Source of the DNA: Paenibacillus_Z sp042653205
GTDB taxonomy: Bacteria; Bacillota; Bacilli; Paenibacillales; Paenibacillaceae
Direction: 5' to 3'
DNA: 64,000 nucleotides
NCBI RefSeq assembly: GCF_042653205.1
Contig: NZ_JBHSHY010000002.1
Location: 62,001 to 126,000, forward strand
Part shown: positions 1 through 8,806 of the stretch, piece after piece
Layout: each line of letters begins with the position of its first letter
Position numbering within the stretch: the stretch's first letter is position 1
Program-made: the position numbers and the translations under genes
The notes under the pieces: model-generated
The model's input: the letters and a program-made list of their open reading frames with translations, nothing else
The model's database searches: none
Told to the model about the DNA's origin: nothing

Positions 1-1004
1 TCGGCCAAGGCAAGGTGCAGGTAACGCCGATCCAGCAAGTGGCCGCGGTGGCGGCCGTCGCGAACGGCGGCAAGCTGCTCGAGCCGCATCTCGTGAAAGA
101 GATCGACGATCCGGTCACGAAGAAGAAAACCGTCTTCCCGGCAAAGGTCGTCCGCCAGGTCGTGACGGAGCACACAGCTAGCCAGGTCGACGAATTCCTG
201 GAGCAGGTCGTATCCGACCAGAAGATCGGCTCCGGCCGCAACGCCTACATCGAAGGCTACCGGGTCGCCGGCAAGACCGGTACGGCCCAGAAGGTTATCA
301 ACGGCAAATACGCGGAAGACAAGTACGTGCTTTCGTTCATCGGTTTCGCGCCGGTCGGCAATCCGAAGGTCGTGCTCTACATCGTCATGGACGAGCCGAA
401 CGACCGGCTCGCGTCCGGGGGCTCGGCGGTCGCGCCGATCTTCAAGCAGATCATGCAGCAGAGCTTGAAGCATCTCGGCGTGCGGCCGACTATCGAGCAG
501 GGCAGTGCCGCCAGCAATCCGGCTCAGGAGCAGACGGTGCCGGTGCCGGACGTGACGGAGAAGCCGCTCGCGCAGGCGAAGCAGCTGCTGGAGGCCAAGA
601 AGCTCGGCTACACGGTCGTCGGCACGGGCGCTTCAGTCCTGAAGCAGATTCCGAAAGCCGGAGCGGCGGTCGGGCCGGACCAGAAGATCTTCCTGCTCAC
701 GCAGGAGCAGAGCAAGCTGACGACGCCGAACATGAGCGGCATGCCGCTGCGCGACGCCATGCAGATGTGCTCGAACCTCGGCATCCAGTGCGTCGCGAAC
801 GGTGAAGGCTTCGTCAAGTCGCAGTCGCAGGCGAAGCTAAACGGCAAGCCGGTGCTCTTGCTCAACCTGACGCCGCCGGACGAGGACATGCTGCGCCAGC
901 CCGAACCGAACGCCGGCGAAGACGGCGGCCGGACGGACGGCGACGGCGGGACGGATGGCGGCGGCCAAGCCGGCGGCGACGGCAAGCCGGGCGCTGGCGG
1001 TTAG
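1..1004 (+). CDS. pbpB: Penicillin-binding protein 2B-like transpeptidase, 3' part
   Basis: The 5' end lies outside the window; the frame is open from the first base. It encodes the C-terminal part of a class B PBP, the septal peptidoglycan transpeptidase that works with FtsW/DivIB. Visible are the KTGTAQK box (bases 273-293) at the end of the transpeptidase domain and two PASTA-type repeats (about 535-705 and 718-875). A Gly/Asp-rich tail of about 30 residues ends the protein. It is a paralogue of the next gene, and its position directly before spoVD matches Bacillus pbpB. The SxxK serine is upstream of the window, so the catalytic core cannot be checked in full. Confidence 0.92.
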   Translation, partial: GQGKVQVTPIQQVAAVAAVANGGKLLEPHLVKEIDDPVTKKKTVFPAKVVRQVVTEHTASQVDEFLEQVVSDQKIGSGRNAYIEGYRVAGKTGTAQKVINGKYAEDKYVLSFIGFAPVGNPKVVLYIVMDEPNDRLASGGSAVAPIFKQIMQQSLKHLGVRPTIEQGSAASNPAQEQTVPVPDVTEKPLAQAKQLLEAKKLGYTVVGTGASVLKQIPKAGAAVGPDQKIFLLTQEQSKLTTPNMSGMPLRDAMQMCSNLGIQCVANGEGFVKSQSQAKLNGKPVLLLNLTPPDEDMLRQPEPNAGEDGGRTDGDGGTDGGGQAGGDGKPGAGG

Positions 1005-1113
1005 CCCGGCGCCGAGGGCTTGACGCCCGGCACCCGAGATCCTGCCCGGCATCGGCATCGGCGGCTTGGCTAAGTGCCGGCCGGACAAACAGCAGCGCGG
1101 TCATCCACCGGCA

Positions 1114-1149
1114 GCCGCGCCGTCCCCGTCGGACGGCGCGGCGTTTTTT
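1114..1149 (+). terminator. Intrinsic terminator between pbpB and spoVD
   Basis: A perfect 12-bp GC-rich stem (1114-1125 with 1131-1142, 5-nt loop) is followed by six T. It should insulate spoVD and the genes behind it from vegetative pbpB transcription, so spoVD needs its own promoter between 1150 and 1245. I see no convincing consensus promoter in that stretch. Confidence 0.85.
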
Positions 1150-1255
1150 GTGGACGCGGGAGCTTGTTCTAACCCCACGCTCGTCCGAATAGGCTTGGAA
1201 TAGGAGACGGTTGGACGAACGTTCCCGTTTTACGAGCCTTTCGGGGGGATGACAG

Positions 1256-3196
1256 ATGAAAGTTTCCAGCGTAACGATCAGGCGCCGGCTGTTCACGGCG
1301 CTTCTCATTGGCGTTCTCGCGTTCGGGCTTTTGGCCGTCCGGCTTGGGTACGTGCAGCTGTGGAAGGGCGAGGAGCTCGCTGCCCGGGCGGAAGATTCGT
1401 GGCGGCGGGAGATTCCGTTCGCGGCCAAGCGCGGCGAGATCATGGACCGAAACGGCAGCGTGCTTGCGTATAATATTAGTTCGCCGACCATCATGGCAAT
1501 CCCGGCGCAAGTGAAGGACGCGCGCGAGACGGCGGCCAAGCTGTCGGGCGTGCTGGACATGGCCGAGGACACGGTGTTCCAGACGATCACGAAGAAGCAG
1601 CTGATCGTATACCTGAAGCCCGGCGGCCGCAAAATCACGACGGACAAGGCGCAGCAGATCAAGGATTTGAACCTCCCGGGCATCGTCGTCGCGGAGGATA
1701 ACAAGCGGTACTATCCGTTCGGCAGCTTCGCGTCCCATGTGCTCGGCTTTACCGGCATCGACAATCAAGGGCTGACGGGCATCGAAGCCAAGTACGACGC
1801 GCTGCTGCAGGGCATCAACGGCAACGTTTCGTTCCTCTCCGATGCCAAGGGCGACCTGATGCCGGGCTCCTCCGACACGTATACCGCGCCGAAGGACGGG
1901 CTCAACCTGGAGCTGACGATCGACAAGCAGATCCAGACGATCATGGAGCGCGAGCTCGATCAGGCGATGGTCAAGCTCAATCCCGACGACATCATCGCGA
2001 TCGCGATGGATCCGAACAACGGCGAGATATTGGGCATGGCCAGCCGGCCGACCTACGATCCGTCCAAGTATAAGGAAGTCGATCAGCAAATCTACAACCG
2101 CAACCTGCCGATCTGGATGACGTACGAGCCGGGCTCCACGTTCAAGATCATCACGCTGGCCGCCGCGCTCGAGGAAGGTAAGGTCAACCTGACGCAGGAC
2201 CATTTCTTCGACCCGGGAGCGGTCGAAATCGGCGGCGCGCGGCTGCGCTGCTGGAAGAAGGGCGGCCACGGCAGCCAGACGTTCCTCGAGGTCGTGCAAA
2301 ATTCGTGCAACCCCGGCTTCGTCGCGCTGGGCAACCGGCTTGGCAAAGAAAAGCTTTTCGAGTATATTAAAAACTTCGGCTTCGGCAAGAAGACGGGCAT
2401 CGATCTCGGCGGCGAAGAGAACGGCATCCTGTTCAAGCTGAATCAGGTCGGCCCGGTCGAGCTCGCCACGACGTCGTTCGGCCAAGGCGTCTCGGTGACC
2501 CCGATTCAGCAGATCGCCGCCGTGTCGGCCACGGTCAACGGGGGGACGCTCTACAAGCCCCACGTCGCGAAGGACTGGATCAACCCCGACACCGGCGAAA
2601 CGGTCAGCACGGTCGAGCCCGAAGCCGTCCGCAAGGTCATCTCCGAGAATACGAGCGCCCAAGTGCGCAACGCGCTGGAAAGCGTCGTCGCGAAGGGCAC
2701 CGGCCGCAACGCGTTCATCGACGGCTACCGCGTCGGCGGCAAGACGGGGACAGCGCAAAAGGTCATCAATGGCCGCTACTCGCCCAACGAGCACATCGTC
2801 TCGTTCGTCGGCTTCGCGCCCGCGGACGATCCGAAGATCGTCGTGTACGTCGCGGTCGACAACCCGCAGGGCATTCAATTCGGAGGCGTCGTGGCGGCGC
2901 CGATCGTGCACAACATTTTGGCGGACGCGCTGCCGTACATGGGCGTGCAGCCGAGCACGAAGCAGCTCAACAAGGAGTACAAGTACGGCGAGACGCCGAT
3001 CGTCACCGTGCCGAATCTCGTCGGCAAGACCGTATCCGATATTTATGAAGATTTGAACATGAATTTCAACCTGGCGTCCGCGGGCAGCGGCGACACCGTC
3101 ATCCGGCAGTCGCCCGCAGCCGGCACGCGCGTCGACAGAGGGTCAACCATCCGCATATATTTAGCCAAAGACAATGATGAAAGCGAAAGTCCCTGA
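1256..3196 (+). CDS. spoVD: Stage V sporulation protein D (sporulation-specific PBP)
   Basis: Class B transpeptidase of 646 aa for spore cortex peptidoglycan; in Bacillus it pairs with SpoVE. One N-terminal membrane segment (about residues 11-30) is followed by the dimerisation domain. The transpeptidase domain has PGSTFK with catalytic Ser294, an SCN motif (QNSCNP) and KTGT at 496-499. One C-terminal PASTA repeat (about 580-640) is typical of SpoVD and distinguishes it from the two-PASTA pbpB upstream. I chose ATG 1256 because a GGGGGG element (1243-1248) lies 7 nt before it; the out-of-frame ATG at 1249 only opens a short frame. A strong terminator upstream separates it from pbpB. Confidence 0.93.
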   Translation: MKVSSVTIRRRLFTALLIGVLAFGLLAVRLGYVQLWKGEELAARAEDSWRREIPFAAKRGEIMDRNGSVLAYNISSPTIMAIPAQVKDARETAAKLSGVLDMAEDTVFQTITKKQLIVYLKPGGRKITTDKAQQIKDLNLPGIVVAEDNKRYYPFGSFASHVLGFTGIDNQGLTGIEAKYDALLQGINGNVSFLSDAKGDLMPGSSDTYTAPKDGLNLELTIDKQIQTIMERELDQAMVKLNPDDIIAIAMDPNNGEILGMASRPTYDPSKYKEVDQQIYNRNLPIWMTYEPGSTFKIITLAAALEEGKVNLTQDHFFDPGAVEIGGARLRCWKKGGHGSQTFLEVVQNSCNPGFVALGNRLGKEKLFEYIKNFGFGKKTGIDLGGEENGILFKLNQVGPVELATTSFGQGVSVTPIQQIAAVSATVNGGTLYKPHVAKDWINPDTGETVSTVEPEAVRKVISENTSAQVRNALESVVAKGTGRNAFIDGYRVGGKTGTAQKVINGRYSPNEHIVSFVGFAPADDPKIVVYVAVDNPQGIQFGGVVAAPIVHNILADALPYMGVQPSTKQLNKEYKYGETPIVTVPNLVGKTVSDIYEDLNMNFNLASAGSGDTVIRQSPAAGTRVDRGSTIRIYLAKDNDESESP

Positions 3197-3300
3197 CTAT
3201 AATGAGTAGTAAGTTGCGATCGTAGGCATAGCGCCGCGCGAAGCGCCGCCGGAAACGGCCCGCGCGGTCTTCCAACTGCTCATGGGAGGGGACCAGAGCG

Positions 3301-4791
3301 ATGCGGGTGAAAGAGTTGGCTTCACTGCTGCTTACGGCAGTCCTTGTCGGGGAAGGGGAAACGGAGCTGTCGGGCGTCGAAATCGACTCCCGCCAAGCCG
3401 GTCCGGGCACGCTGTTCATCTGCCTGCGCGGCCATCGGGTCGACGGGCACGATTATGCCGCGCAGGCCGTGGCGAACGGCGCCTCGGCAATCGTGGCCGA
3501 ACGGCTGCTCGAGCTGCCGTCTCCGGTACCGCAAATCATCGTGAAGGACGGCCGCCACGCGATGGCCGTCATCGCGGATTATTATTACCGCCAGCCCAGC
3601 CGCCGGCTGAAGCTGATCGGCGTGACGGGCACGAATGGCAAGACGACGACGACGTACCTCATCGAGCGGATATTGAAGGATGCGGGCCACTCGCCCGGCG
3701 TTATCGGCACGGTCGAGATGCGCTACGCGGACCGCGCGGTGCCGATGTCGGGCACGACGCCGGAGGCGCTCGAGCTGCAGCGCTCCCTGGACGCGATGGC
3801 GGAAGCGGGCACGGACTACTGCGTGATGGAAGTATCCTCGCACGCGCTGGAGCAGGGCCGGGTGAAAGGCTGCCGGTACCGCACGGCCATCTTCACGAAC
3901 CTGACGCAGGACCACCTCGATTATCATCAGACGATGGAACGGTACGCGGCGGCGAAGGGGCTGCTCTTCAGCCGGCTCGGCAATGAGTTCGCCGCGTCGC
4001 CGGAGGACCGGCTCTTCGCGGTGCTGAACGCGGACGATCCCGCCTCGCCCGGCTATGCCGACGCCACGGCCGCCGAGGTCGTCACGTACGGCATCGAGCG
4101 CGACGCCGACGTGCGGGCATCGAACGTGCGCATGACGGCGCGCGGGACGGCGTTTCGGGCGGAGACGTTCGCCGGCTCGGCCGACATCACGCTGCGCATG
4201 GTCGGCAAGTACAACGTCTACAACGCGCTCGGGGCGATCAGCGCCGCGCTCATCGAGGGCATTCCGCTGCGGCACGTCAAGGCGAGCCTCGAAGCGGTGC
4301 CCGGCGTGCCCGGACGCGTCGAAGCCGTCGAAGCAGGCCAGCCGTTCGCGGTCATCGTCGATTACGCGCATACGCCGGACGGACTCGAGAACGTGCTCAA
4401 GGCGGTCAAGGAATTCGCCGCGGGCCGGGTGCTCTGCGTGTTCGGCTGCGGCGGCGACCGCGACCGGACGAAGCGTCCGCTGATGGGCCGCATCTCCGCG
4501 CGGTATGCGGATTATAGCTTCGTCACCTCGGACAATCCGCGGACGGAGGATCCGCTGCAGATCCTGGCCGACGTCGAGGCCGGCCTGCTGGCGGACGGCG
4601 TGGCGCAGGACCGCTACGAGCTGCTGGCGGACCGGCGCGCGGCGATTCAAAAAGCGGTTGAAATGGCTCGCCGCGGCGATGTAGTATTAATTGCGGGGAA
4701 GGGCCATGAGACGTATCAGGACGTGCAAGGCGTCAAATACGACTTTGACGACCGCGAGGTGGCCAAAGAAGCGATAAGGAGTCTTTCATAG
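3301..4791 (+). CDS. murE: UDP-N-acetylmuramoyl-tripeptide synthetase (meso-DAP adding)
   Basis: Mur ligase of 496 aa that adds the third stem-peptide residue to UDP-MurNAc-L-Ala-D-Glu. The ATP-binding motif GTNGKTTTT (K114) lies in the central domain. The C-terminal motif DNPR (411-414) is the established signature of meso-diaminopimelate-specific MurE, so this cell wall uses meso-DAP. That agrees with the dapL gene further on. GGGAGGGG (3284-3291) precedes ATG 3301. The TAG stop overlaps the GTG start of murF by one base, so translation is probably coupled. Confidence 0.96.
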   Translation: MRVKELASLLLTAVLVGEGETELSGVEIDSRQAGPGTLFICLRGHRVDGHDYAAQAVANGASAIVAERLLELPSPVPQIIVKDGRHAMAVIADYYYRQPSRRLKLIGVTGTNGKTTTTYLIERILKDAGHSPGVIGTVEMRYADRAVPMSGTTPEALELQRSLDAMAEAGTDYCVMEVSSHALEQGRVKGCRYRTAIFTNLTQDHLDYHQTMERYAAAKGLLFSRLGNEFAASPEDRLFAVLNADDPASPGYADATAAEVVTYGIERDADVRASNVRMTARGTAFRAETFAGSADITLRMVGKYNVYNALGAISAALIEGIPLRHVKASLEAVPGVPGRVEAVEAGQPFAVIVDYAHTPDGLENVLKAVKEFAAGRVLCVFGCGGDRDRTKRPLMGRISARYADYSFVTSDNPRTEDPLQILADVEAGLLADGVAQDRYELLADRRAAIQKAVEMARRGDVVLIAGKGHETYQDVQGVKYDFDDREVAKEAIRSLS

Positions 4792-6203
4792 TGATAAAAC
4801 GACCATTAAACGCGATTGCCGCCCTCTGCGGCGGCACGGTGTTGAACGATAACCGGGGAGACGCCGCGATCGCCGGCGTCTCCATTAATACGCGCACGAT
4901 TCAGCCGGGCATGCTGTTCGTTCCGATTCGGGGCGAGCGCGTGGACGGCCACGATTACGTCGGGGCCGCCCTGGAAGCCGGCGCGGGCGGGGCGCTGTGG
5001 GAGCGGAGCAAGGCGGTGCCGGACGCGCTGTCGGCAGCGCCGCTGATCCTCGTCGACGACACGGTGGCGGCGCTGCAGCGGCTGGCCGCGAATTACCGGG
5101 ACGAGCTCGACCTGCGCGTCGTGGGCGTCACGGGCAGCAACGGCAAGACGACGACGAAGGACATGGTCGCGGCCGTCCTGTCCGGGGCGTACCGGGTACA
5201 TAAAACGGCCGGCAATCTGAACAATCATCTCGGCTTGCCGCTGACCGTGCTGGAGCTGGACGAGAGCTGCGGCGCCGTCGTGCTCGAGATGGGGATGAGC
5301 GAGTTCGGCGAGATCGATTTTCTGACCCGGCTGGCCAAGCCGGACATCTCGATCATCACGAACATCGGCGATTCGCACATGGAGCAGCTCGGCTCGCGGG
5401 CCGGCATCGCGAAGGCGAAGCTGGAGATCGTCGCCGGCCTCCGGCCGGGCGGCCTGCTGATCATGAACGGGGACGAGCCGCTGCTGGCCGAAGGCATCCG
5501 CTCGGCGCGGTTGCCGGACGGCGTCGAGGTGCAGACGTTCGGCCTCGAAGCGGGCAGCCGCTGGGTCGCCGAGGGCATCGACGTCGACGCGACGTCGTCG
5601 CGGTTCGATGTCCGGGGCGAAGCTGAGCTGCAGCGCGTAGAGCTGCCGGCCGCGGGCCGGCACAACGTCTCGAACGCGCTTGCGGCCATCGCCGCGGCGA
5701 CGCGGCTCGGCGTGCCGGCGGCCGTCATCCGGCAAGGCTTCGAGGGCTTGAAGCTGACCGCGATGCGCATCGAGCCGGGACGGGCGCTGAACGGCGCCTT
5801 GGTGCTGAACGACGCGTACAACGCCAGCCCGACCTCGGTCCGGGCGGCGATCGATCTCGTCGCCGGTCTGACCGGCTACCGGCGCAAATGGCTCGTGCTC
5901 GGCGACATGCTGGAGCTCGGCCCGCGGGAGCTCGAGATGCACGGCGAAGTCGGCGCGTACGTGACGCCGGCGAAGGCGGATGCCGTGCTTACGTTCGGCC
6001 CGCTGTCGCGGCAGACGGCGGCCTCGGCCGCGAAGCAGTTCCCTGCGGATGGCGGCGAGGAGCAAGTCCGCGCATTCGATGACAAGGCGGCGCTCGCGGA
6101 ATGGCTGCTGGCGCGGCTCGCGCCGGAAGATCTCGTATTGGTGAAAGGCTCGCGCGGCATGCGCATGGAAGAGATCGTCCATGCCCTGCAGCGCGAGGCA
6201 TAG
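4791..6203 (+). CDS. murF: UDP-MurNAc-tripeptide:D-Ala-D-Ala ligase
   Basis: Mur ligase of 470 aa that attaches D-Ala-D-Ala to give the UDP-MurNAc-pentapeptide. GVTGSNGKTTTKD carries the ATP-binding lysine (K119); the Mur ligase middle domain (HNVSNALAAIAA) and C-terminal domain follow. It starts at GTG 4791 inside the murE stop codon, with AAGGAG about 10 nt upstream. In B. subtilis murF lies elsewhere; having it between murE and mraY is the ancestral dcw order and is usual in paenibacilli. Confidence 0.96.
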   Translation: MIKRPLNAIAALCGGTVLNDNRGDAAIAGVSINTRTIQPGMLFVPIRGERVDGHDYVGAALEAGAGGALWERSKAVPDALSAAPLILVDDTVAALQRLAANYRDELDLRVVGVTGSNGKTTTKDMVAAVLSGAYRVHKTAGNLNNHLGLPLTVLELDESCGAVVLEMGMSEFGEIDFLTRLAKPDISIITNIGDSHMEQLGSRAGIAKAKLEIVAGLRPGGLLIMNGDEPLLAEGIRSARLPDGVEVQTFGLEAGSRWVAEGIDVDATSSRFDVRGEAELQRVELPAAGRHNVSNALAAIAAATRLGVPAAVIRQGFEGLKLTAMRIEPGRALNGALVLNDAYNASPTSVRAAIDLVAGLTGYRRKWLVLGDMLELGPRELEMHGEVGAYVTPAKADAVLTFGPLSRQTAASAAKQFPADGGEEQVRAFDDKAALAEWLLARLAPEDLVLVKGSRGMRMEEIVHALQREA

Positions 6204-6212
6204 AGGTGAATT

Positions 6213-7169
6213 ATGGACGTTAAGGTCATTTTACTATCGATCGGCGCATCGTTCCTGCTGTCGGTCTTGTTCGCGCCGCTGTTCATCCCGCTGCTGCGAA
6301 GGCTGAAGTTCGGCCAGCAGATCCGGGAGGAAGGCCCGCAGAGCCACTTGAAGAAGAAGGGTACACCGACGATGGGCGGCATCATCATCCTGCTCGCGGT
6401 GCTGCTTTCGTTTCTGAAATTTTCCGACAAGACGAACGAGTTTTGGGTGCTGCTCATCGCGTGCCTGGGCTTCGGCTTGGTCGGGTTTCTCGACGATTAT
6501 ATCAAAATCGCGTTCAAGCGCTCGCTCGGCTTGACGGCGTTCCAGAAGCTGTTCGGCCAGCTCTTGTTCTCGGTCATCATCTGCGTTCTTCTTCATCAGA
6601 TGCATCACAGCACCGTCATCGGCATTCCGGGCACGGCGACGGCCATCGACTTCGGCTGGTTCTATTATCCGTTCGTCGTCATCATGCTGTTCGCCACGAC
6701 GAACGCGGTCAACTTCACGGACGGCGTGGACGGCTTGCTCGGCGGGACAGGCGCCGTGGCGTTCGCGGCGTTCGCGATCCTGGCACTGCACGCGAGCGAG
6801 CACGAATCGGCGATCTTCTCGGCGACGATGATCGGCGCGCTGCTCGGCTTCCTCGTGTTCAACGCGCATCCGGCGAAGGTGTTCATGGGCGACTCCGGGT
6901 CGCTCGGCATCGGCGGCGGCATGGCGGCAGTCGCCATCCTGACGAAGACGGAAATCCTGCTGGTCATCATCGGCGGCGTCTTCGTACTGGAGATGCTTTC
7001 GGTCATTCTGCAGGTCGGGTCGTTCAAGCTGCGCGGCAAGCGGATATTCAAAATGAGCCCGATCCACCATCACTTCGAGCTGTCCGGCTGGGGCGAATGG
7101 AAGGTCGTCTCAGTGTTCTGGTTCGTCGGCGCGGTGTTCGCGGCCATCGGGCTGTACCTGGGGCGTTGA
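6213..7169 (+). CDS. mraY: Phospho-N-acetylmuramoyl-pentapeptide transferase
   Basis: Integral membrane enzyme of 318 aa that transfers phospho-MurNAc-pentapeptide from UDP to undecaprenyl phosphate, forming lipid I. About ten hydrophobic segments are visible. The family motifs are GFLDDYIK, NFTDGVDGL, FMGDSGSL and the C-terminal HHHFELSGW loop, which together hold the catalytic Asp and His residues. AGAGGTGA overlaps the murF stop codon and precedes ATG 6213. Confidence 0.97.
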   Translation: MDVKVILLSIGASFLLSVLFAPLFIPLLRRLKFGQQIREEGPQSHLKKKGTPTMGGIIILLAVLLSFLKFSDKTNEFWVLLIACLGFGLVGFLDDYIKIAFKRSLGLTAFQKLFGQLLFSVIICVLLHQMHHSTVIGIPGTATAIDFGWFYYPFVVIMLFATTNAVNFTDGVDGLLGGTGAVAFAAFAILALHASEHESAIFSATMIGALLGFLVFNAHPAKVFMGDSGSLGIGGGMAAVAILTKTEILLVIIGGVFVLEMLSVILQVGSFKLRGKRIFKMSPIHHHFELSGWGEWKVVSVFWFVGAVFAAIGLYLGR

Positions 7170-7323
7170 GGAATGCGGTGAGAAGAAGGCGCTGACCTGC
7201 GGTTGGTTTGGGTCTTCGCTCGCTTAGATTTGTGATTTGAAAAAAAGAAGTTTAACAAGGGAGTCCAGAGGGCAAAGCCCTCGGTTCCCCGCCCGCGGGG
7301 GGATTCAAAAGGGAGCTGAAACC
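7170..7323 (+). other. mraY-murD intergenic spacer with GC-rich palindromes
   Basis: The only sizeable gap among the early mur genes. It contains AGGGC-AAA-GCCCT (7269-7281) and CCCCGCCCGCGGGG (7287-7300) after an A/T-rich stretch. The layout, an A-rich run followed by a short palindrome pair, resembles small interspersed repeats of some Firmicutes, but one copy cannot show that. No T-tract follows, so I do not call a terminator. Confidence 0.35.
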
Positions 7324-8760
7324 ATGAAACACCCATCCTTGTACAAGGATCAACAGGTGATCGTGCTCGGCCTGGCCAAGAGCGGGCTGAGCGTTGCTAA
7401 GCTGTTCCATAAGCTGGGCGCGTCCGTCACCGTCAACGATAAAAAGGATCGCCAATCATGCCCCGAAGCGGACGAGCTGGACGCTTTGGGTGTTTCTGTT
7501 CTATGCGGCGGCCATCCGGAGGGGCTGATCACGCCGGAGACGGCGCTCGTGGTGAAGAACCCGGGCATTCCGTATTCGTCGCCGCCCGTCGCGCGGGCGC
7601 TCGAGCTCGGCATCGAGGTCGTGACGGAAGTCGAAGTCGCGTACCTGCTGTCGCCTGCGCCGATCATCGGCATCACCGGCTCCAACGGCAAAACGACGAC
7701 GACGACGTGGATCGGCGACATGCTCGAAGCCGCCGGGCTCAAGCCGATCGTCGCCGGCAACATCGGCACGCCGCTCTGCGAAGCGGCGCAGGCGGCAGAA
7801 GCGGACAATTGGCTCGTCGCGGAGCTCAGCAGCTTCCAATTGAAAGGCACGCGTCAATTCCGGCCGCGGATCGCGCTGCTGCTGAACATTGCCGAGACGC
7901 ATCTCGACTATCACGGCGACATGGACGACTACGTCGCCTCGAAAGCGAAGCTGTTCGCCAACCAGACCAAGGACGACACGGCGGTGCTGAACGCCGACGA
8001 TGCCGTCTGCCGCGAACTGATGGCGTCCGGCATGCTCGGCGCGCGGGTCATCCCGTTCTCGACGACGTGCGAGCTGGACTACGGCCTCTGCGTGACGCCG
8101 CCGTACCCGTCGGACTTGGCGGAGCCGGACGGCGGCGCCGAACGCCGCATCGTCTGGCGCGACCGGGAAGGCGGCGAGCGCGACATCGTCGGCGTAGCCG
8201 AGCTCGGCATTCCGGGCCGGCATAACGCCGCCAACGCCTTGGCCGCGATCGGGGCTTGCCTGGCCGTCGGCGCGTCCGCGGGCGCGCTGGCGGAGCCGCT
8301 GCGGCGCTTCCGCGGCGTGGAGCACCGCCTCGAGTTCGTCCGCGAGCATGCGGGCGTGGCGTACTACAACGATTCCAAAGCGACGAATCCGATCGCGGCG
8401 ATCATCGCGCTGCGTTCGTTCCCGCCGCGGATCGTGCTGATCGCGGGCGGGCTGGACCGCGGCTCGGATTACAGGGAGCTGCTGCCGCATTTCCGCGACC
8501 GGGTGAAGGCCGTCGTCGCGCTCGGCGAGACGCGCGGCAAGATCGCGGACGTGGCGCGTCAGGCAGGTTTAACGGCGGTCAAACTCGTCGAACCTGAGGA
8601 GGACGCCGAGAGCACCCTCCGCCTTGCGGTCCGCGAAGCGGCCGCGCTCGCGGAGCCGGGCGATACCGTGCTTCTTTCGCCGGCTTGCGCGAGCTGGGAC
8701 ATGTTTTCGTCCTACGAGATCCGAGGGCGCATTTTTAAAGAATCGGCGCATAACTTGTAA
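7324..8760 (+). CDS. murD: UDP-N-acetylmuramoyl-L-alanine:D-glutamate ligase
   Basis: Cytoplasmic Mur ligase of 478 aa that adds D-Glu to UDP-MurNAc-L-Ala. An N-terminal Rossmann-like motif (VLGLAKSGLS) is followed by GITGSNGKTTTT, ending in a run of Thr codons. The middle-domain HNAANALAAIGA and the C-terminal LSPACASWDMF motif are present. The start is ATG 7324 with GGGAGC 8 nt upstream. An in-frame TTG at 7237 would add 29 residues unlike any MurD and is rejected. Confidence 0.96.
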   Translation: MKHPSLYKDQQVIVLGLAKSGLSVAKLFHKLGASVTVNDKKDRQSCPEADELDALGVSVLCGGHPEGLITPETALVVKNPGIPYSSPPVARALELGIEVVTEVEVAYLLSPAPIIGITGSNGKTTTTTWIGDMLEAAGLKPIVAGNIGTPLCEAAQAAEADNWLVAELSSFQLKGTRQFRPRIALLLNIAETHLDYHGDMDDYVASKAKLFANQTKDDTAVLNADDAVCRELMASGMLGARVIPFSTTCELDYGLCVTPPYPSDLAEPDGGAERRIVWRDREGGERDIVGVAELGIPGRHNAANALAAIGACLAVGASAGALAEPLRRFRGVEHRLEFVREHAGVAYYNDSKATNPIAAIIALRSFPPRIVLIAGGLDRGSDYRELLPHFRDRVKAVVALGETRGKIADVARQAGLTAVKLVEPEEDAESTLRLAVREAAALAEPGDTVLLSPACASWDMFSSYEIRGRIFKESAHNL

Positions 8761-8806
8761 GTAGGGGGCTTGTCCCTACTTCCGCTTGCAAGAGGTGTTT
8801 TGCGCT

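Noticed and set aside
1150..1245. Sigma-E promoter before spoVD
   Set aside because: The best -10-like sequence (AATAGGCT) matches only about five of eight positions and has no -35 partner, so I did not annotate it.
7237..7323. N-terminal extension of murD from TTG 7237
   Set aside because: It lacks an RBS and similarity to MurD, while ATG 7324 has a well-placed GGGAGC and the expected N-terminus.
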